A stretch of 64,000 nucleotides of DNA from positions 310,001 through 374,000 of the forward strand of contig JAKCWG010000856.1 of the NCBI GenBank assembly GCA_021464415.1. The letters are read 5' to 3'. Shown here piece after piece: positions 62,072 to 64,000 of the stretch. Position 1 is the first letter of the stretch; every line of letters starts with the position of its first letter. The notes under the pieces are model-generated. The model was not told where the DNA came from. It ran no database searches and saw nothing but the letters and a program-made list of their open reading frames with translations. The position numbers were made by a program, and so were the translations under genes. The DNA is from Lonicera japonica (taxonomy: Eukaryota; Streptophyta; Magnoliopsida; Dipsacales; Caprifoliaceae).

Positions 62072-62151
62072 TTGTTGCGCAACAATCCTCCCTGGATCAA
62101 GGTTTGTCACGCGACAAATAGGTACAAGGACCATTTTTTTTGCTATAAATA
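62072..62151 (+). promoter_or_regulatory. Promoter of the DUF7745-like gene: palindromes and TATA box
   Basis: Perfect palindrome TTGTTGCGCAACAA (62072-62085) and near-perfect TTTGTCACGCGACAAA (62103-62118) precede TATAAATA (62144-62151). An ATG in a C/A-rich leader follows at 62189. Confidence 0.7.
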
Positions 62152-62188
62152 CACCCATCTTCTCTCCTTCATCCCCACACCATCACAA

Positions 62189-63436
62189 ATGTCTTCTTAC
62201 TGCACAAATTCTGATTTTTCTTATGTCGAAGCCCGAGATGCCTTGGTATCTTTTGAGAATGGTTTGAATTTTGGTGCCTTTAGCCCTTTAGCAGCGTGGG
62301 GTTATCAACTTATAGATTTCTCTTTTTTGTTAGGTGCTTCGATCTTCTAGAGTCCTGTGGATCATCTTTTTTCTTCGGGTTAGATGGGCTCTACCCGACT
62401 TACGAGGAATTCTCTTGTCTTCTGCGCTCCGACACACATCTCTTGATGGCTGTCTTATAAAGGACATTGGTTTTCAGGATATGCTGATTGCCTTGTTGTC
62501 CATTCCCCAATAGGCATGCGACGGTTTTATAATTAAAGGTCTTCTCAATCTTCACAAAATGGTGAGGTTATTTCATCATTATAGGGACAGAACCTCCTAT
62601 AGTACGGGGCATACGGCGGCGGCCCAGATCTGCCTGGTCTCAAACATGCTGCTGGTGATGGGTTTTTCCCAAGTTAATTCGACTATCCTGAGTTTGATAT
62701 ATCAAGCTAAAAACTGATAGTCCATTGTGCCTATCGTTCTTGCAGAGACTCTGAATGGACTGGATCCTATTCGGGGTGGATCCTCGACTTTCTTCAGGGG
62801 GAGTTCGCGTCTTCTCTATATGTGGCTATTTAAACGCTTTCGTTCTGTGGGTTTCAATGGAGTGCGGCTGGACAATCCGACTCATTTCTTTCATCGGCCC
62901 CTTTTTGGTGCTTTGATCATGTCTTCCTCTGATTGGACGACGTGGGTCTCAGAGAATTTTCGCGCTATCCGGTGGAACATTCCATGGTGGAAGCTATGGG
63001 TGATGGTGTTTGGTACATGTGGTCAGAACTATGTACGGCTCTAAGGACTCTGGTTCACTTCTTTCTATATCTTGGGATGTCTTCTTCAGCAATTCAACAT
63101 ACCTCAAGATATCCCCCTAGGTTTAAACAATTTCTCTTATGAGCTTAAGTTTGTAACTCCGCATGTTTCTCTATCGTAAAGAGGATATGGCATGTCCGAA
63201 TAATTCGACAGTTTAACCATGCCCGTTTTGGCATTACCTAGCCCATCTGGGCTAACATCATTCGTTCCCGTTGGCAATCATTAGAGGAAGAACTGATCAA
63301 TGACCCTTACCAGATGGAGTGGTTCCAATTTATGGATTCTGAGTCTATCGAGGAAAATATCATCTTAGCGTACCAAATCCTGGATGAAGCTCGAATCGAT
63401 TTGGCCACTGAGGACCCTGCCTGGCCGGTCCCTTAG
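62189..63436 (+). pseudogene. DUF7745-like retroelement-associated gene, decayed
   Basis: Start ATG at 62189 (MSSYCTNSDFSYVEARDALV). The coding signal moves between frames: DGLYPTYEEFSCLLRSDTHL (about 62390), then FSQVNSTILSLIYQAK (about 62665), then VLAETLNGLDPIRGG and FRGSSRLLYMWLFKRF (62727-63044) with FRAIRWNIPWW, then FNIPQDIPLGLNNFSYEL (about 63095) and SIEENIILAYQILDEARIDL ending at TAG 63434-63436. The order and the LAETL...GC/GSSRLLYMWL and W.IPWW motifs resemble DUF7745 proteins, a plant family common in retroelement ORFs; this is from memory. At least three frame breaks or stops. Function unknown. Confidence 0.5.
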
Positions 63437-63748
63437 GTTTTTCTGCATCTTATGTTAGCAGATTCCTTTGTAACCTTCGGTGTTCTGAACCACCATTTGA
63501 ATAATGTATGAGAGCCTGCTTGATCTTTGAACGAAAAGTTTTTCATTAAATGATTAAATCGGACCTGAAGTCACTTCTCAGGTTGCTTATGTTCCCCGTT
63601 TGATTTAAAAAACACAAGTTGAGTTGGGGCTCAGGTTTACGTAGTTCTTAGCTATAAATGCTACATTTATTCGTAATATTTCTTCAAACCATCTATATTG
63701 ACTGGGGAGTGTAGTAATTGTCCATCTAAGTCACTTCTTAGTGCGAAT
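63437..63748. other. Spacer at the right edge
   Basis: No feature recognised. If the minus-strand Tat element is present, its pol should lie to the right of the window or be interrupted by the LTR at 63749. Confidence 0.4.
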
Positions 63749-64000
63749 TGTAACACCCCTGCCTTAATCTACAGGATAACACCTGTAATTAAGACCTAAA
63801 GTGTCACTAACCCAACTTAGTAGGAATAAGATATGTGTATAAGAACAATATAAATCAACAACAACATGTATCCAAAGCAACGACAAGCATACGGTGCAAA
63901 AATTGATACCATAACTTATAAGCATGCATCACAGATACACATGATCAGACCAGATGAACAAAAATATATATATAAACAGTTTTCGGGCTAGCCATGGCTT
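63749..64000 (+). repeat. Start of an LTR, TGTAACACCCC family, cut by the window
   Basis: TGTAACACCCCTGCCTTAAT starts a sequence matching 34934-35020 over about 85 bp. It probably continues beyond the window. Confidence 0.5.

Overview
This is plant nuclear DNA, almost certainly from a eudicot; the species cannot be named from the sequence. The evidence is a coiled-coil NBS-LRR resistance gene, a wall-associated receptor kinase gene with GT-AG introns, Ty3/gypsy and Ty1/copia LTR retrotransposons, a Helitron and long AT-rich spacers. Only one host gene looks intact (the receptor kinase). Everything else recognisable is a broken host gene or a transposon relic.

Layout. 1-8181: 3' part of an Athila-like Ty3/gypsy element (plus strand): gag-pol with one in-frame stop, an extra ORF in the env-like position, and the 3' LTR. 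It abuts, and probably inserted into, a minus-strand Tat/Ogre-like element (8182-12817) of which gag, protease, primer-binding site and 5' LTR remain. 13144-14515: decayed minus-strand retroelement ORF. 15-24.9 kb: AT-rich spacer with a foldback, a 352-bp tandem duplication, a CACTA-like terminus and a probable solo LTR. 24976-27562: minus-strand CC-NBS-LRR pseudogene. 27655-32560: degenerate array of roughly 0.7-1.0 kb units that include the resistance gene's own upstream flank, split by a non-autonomous Helitron (30546-32025). 35664-42544: five-exon wall-associated kinase, 750 residues. 42661-51358: complete Sirevirus-type Ty1/copia element with a GTGTT target duplication, 116 bp past the kinase stop codon. 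52217-55181: minus-strand copia relic. 55182-63748: LTR of the same family as 12032-12817 (probably the 3' LTR of a minus-strand Tat element), followed by two decayed plus-strand genes antisense to that element, one plant-mobile-domain-like and one DUF7745-like. 63749-64000: start of another LTR.

The most interesting pattern cuts across the elements. Unrelated retroelements carry clusters of short near-perfect palindromes, each family with its own sequence: CCATGATCGATCATGG in the Athila-like element, a TTGTCGCGCGACAA-like motif in the Tat-like elements, and CTGCAAAAGCACTTTTGCAG in a solo LTR. In the Tat family and the solo LTR the clusters sit just upstream of a TATA box. In the Tat family the same motif class also lies just upstream of TATA boxes in front of the antisense genes. 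In the Athila-like element the identical palindrome occurs in the LTR and again upstream of the extra ORF. I infer that these are enhancer-like modules shared between the LTR promoter and internal promoters that express the accessory ORFs. This is a hypothesis from sequence layout, not a demonstrated function.
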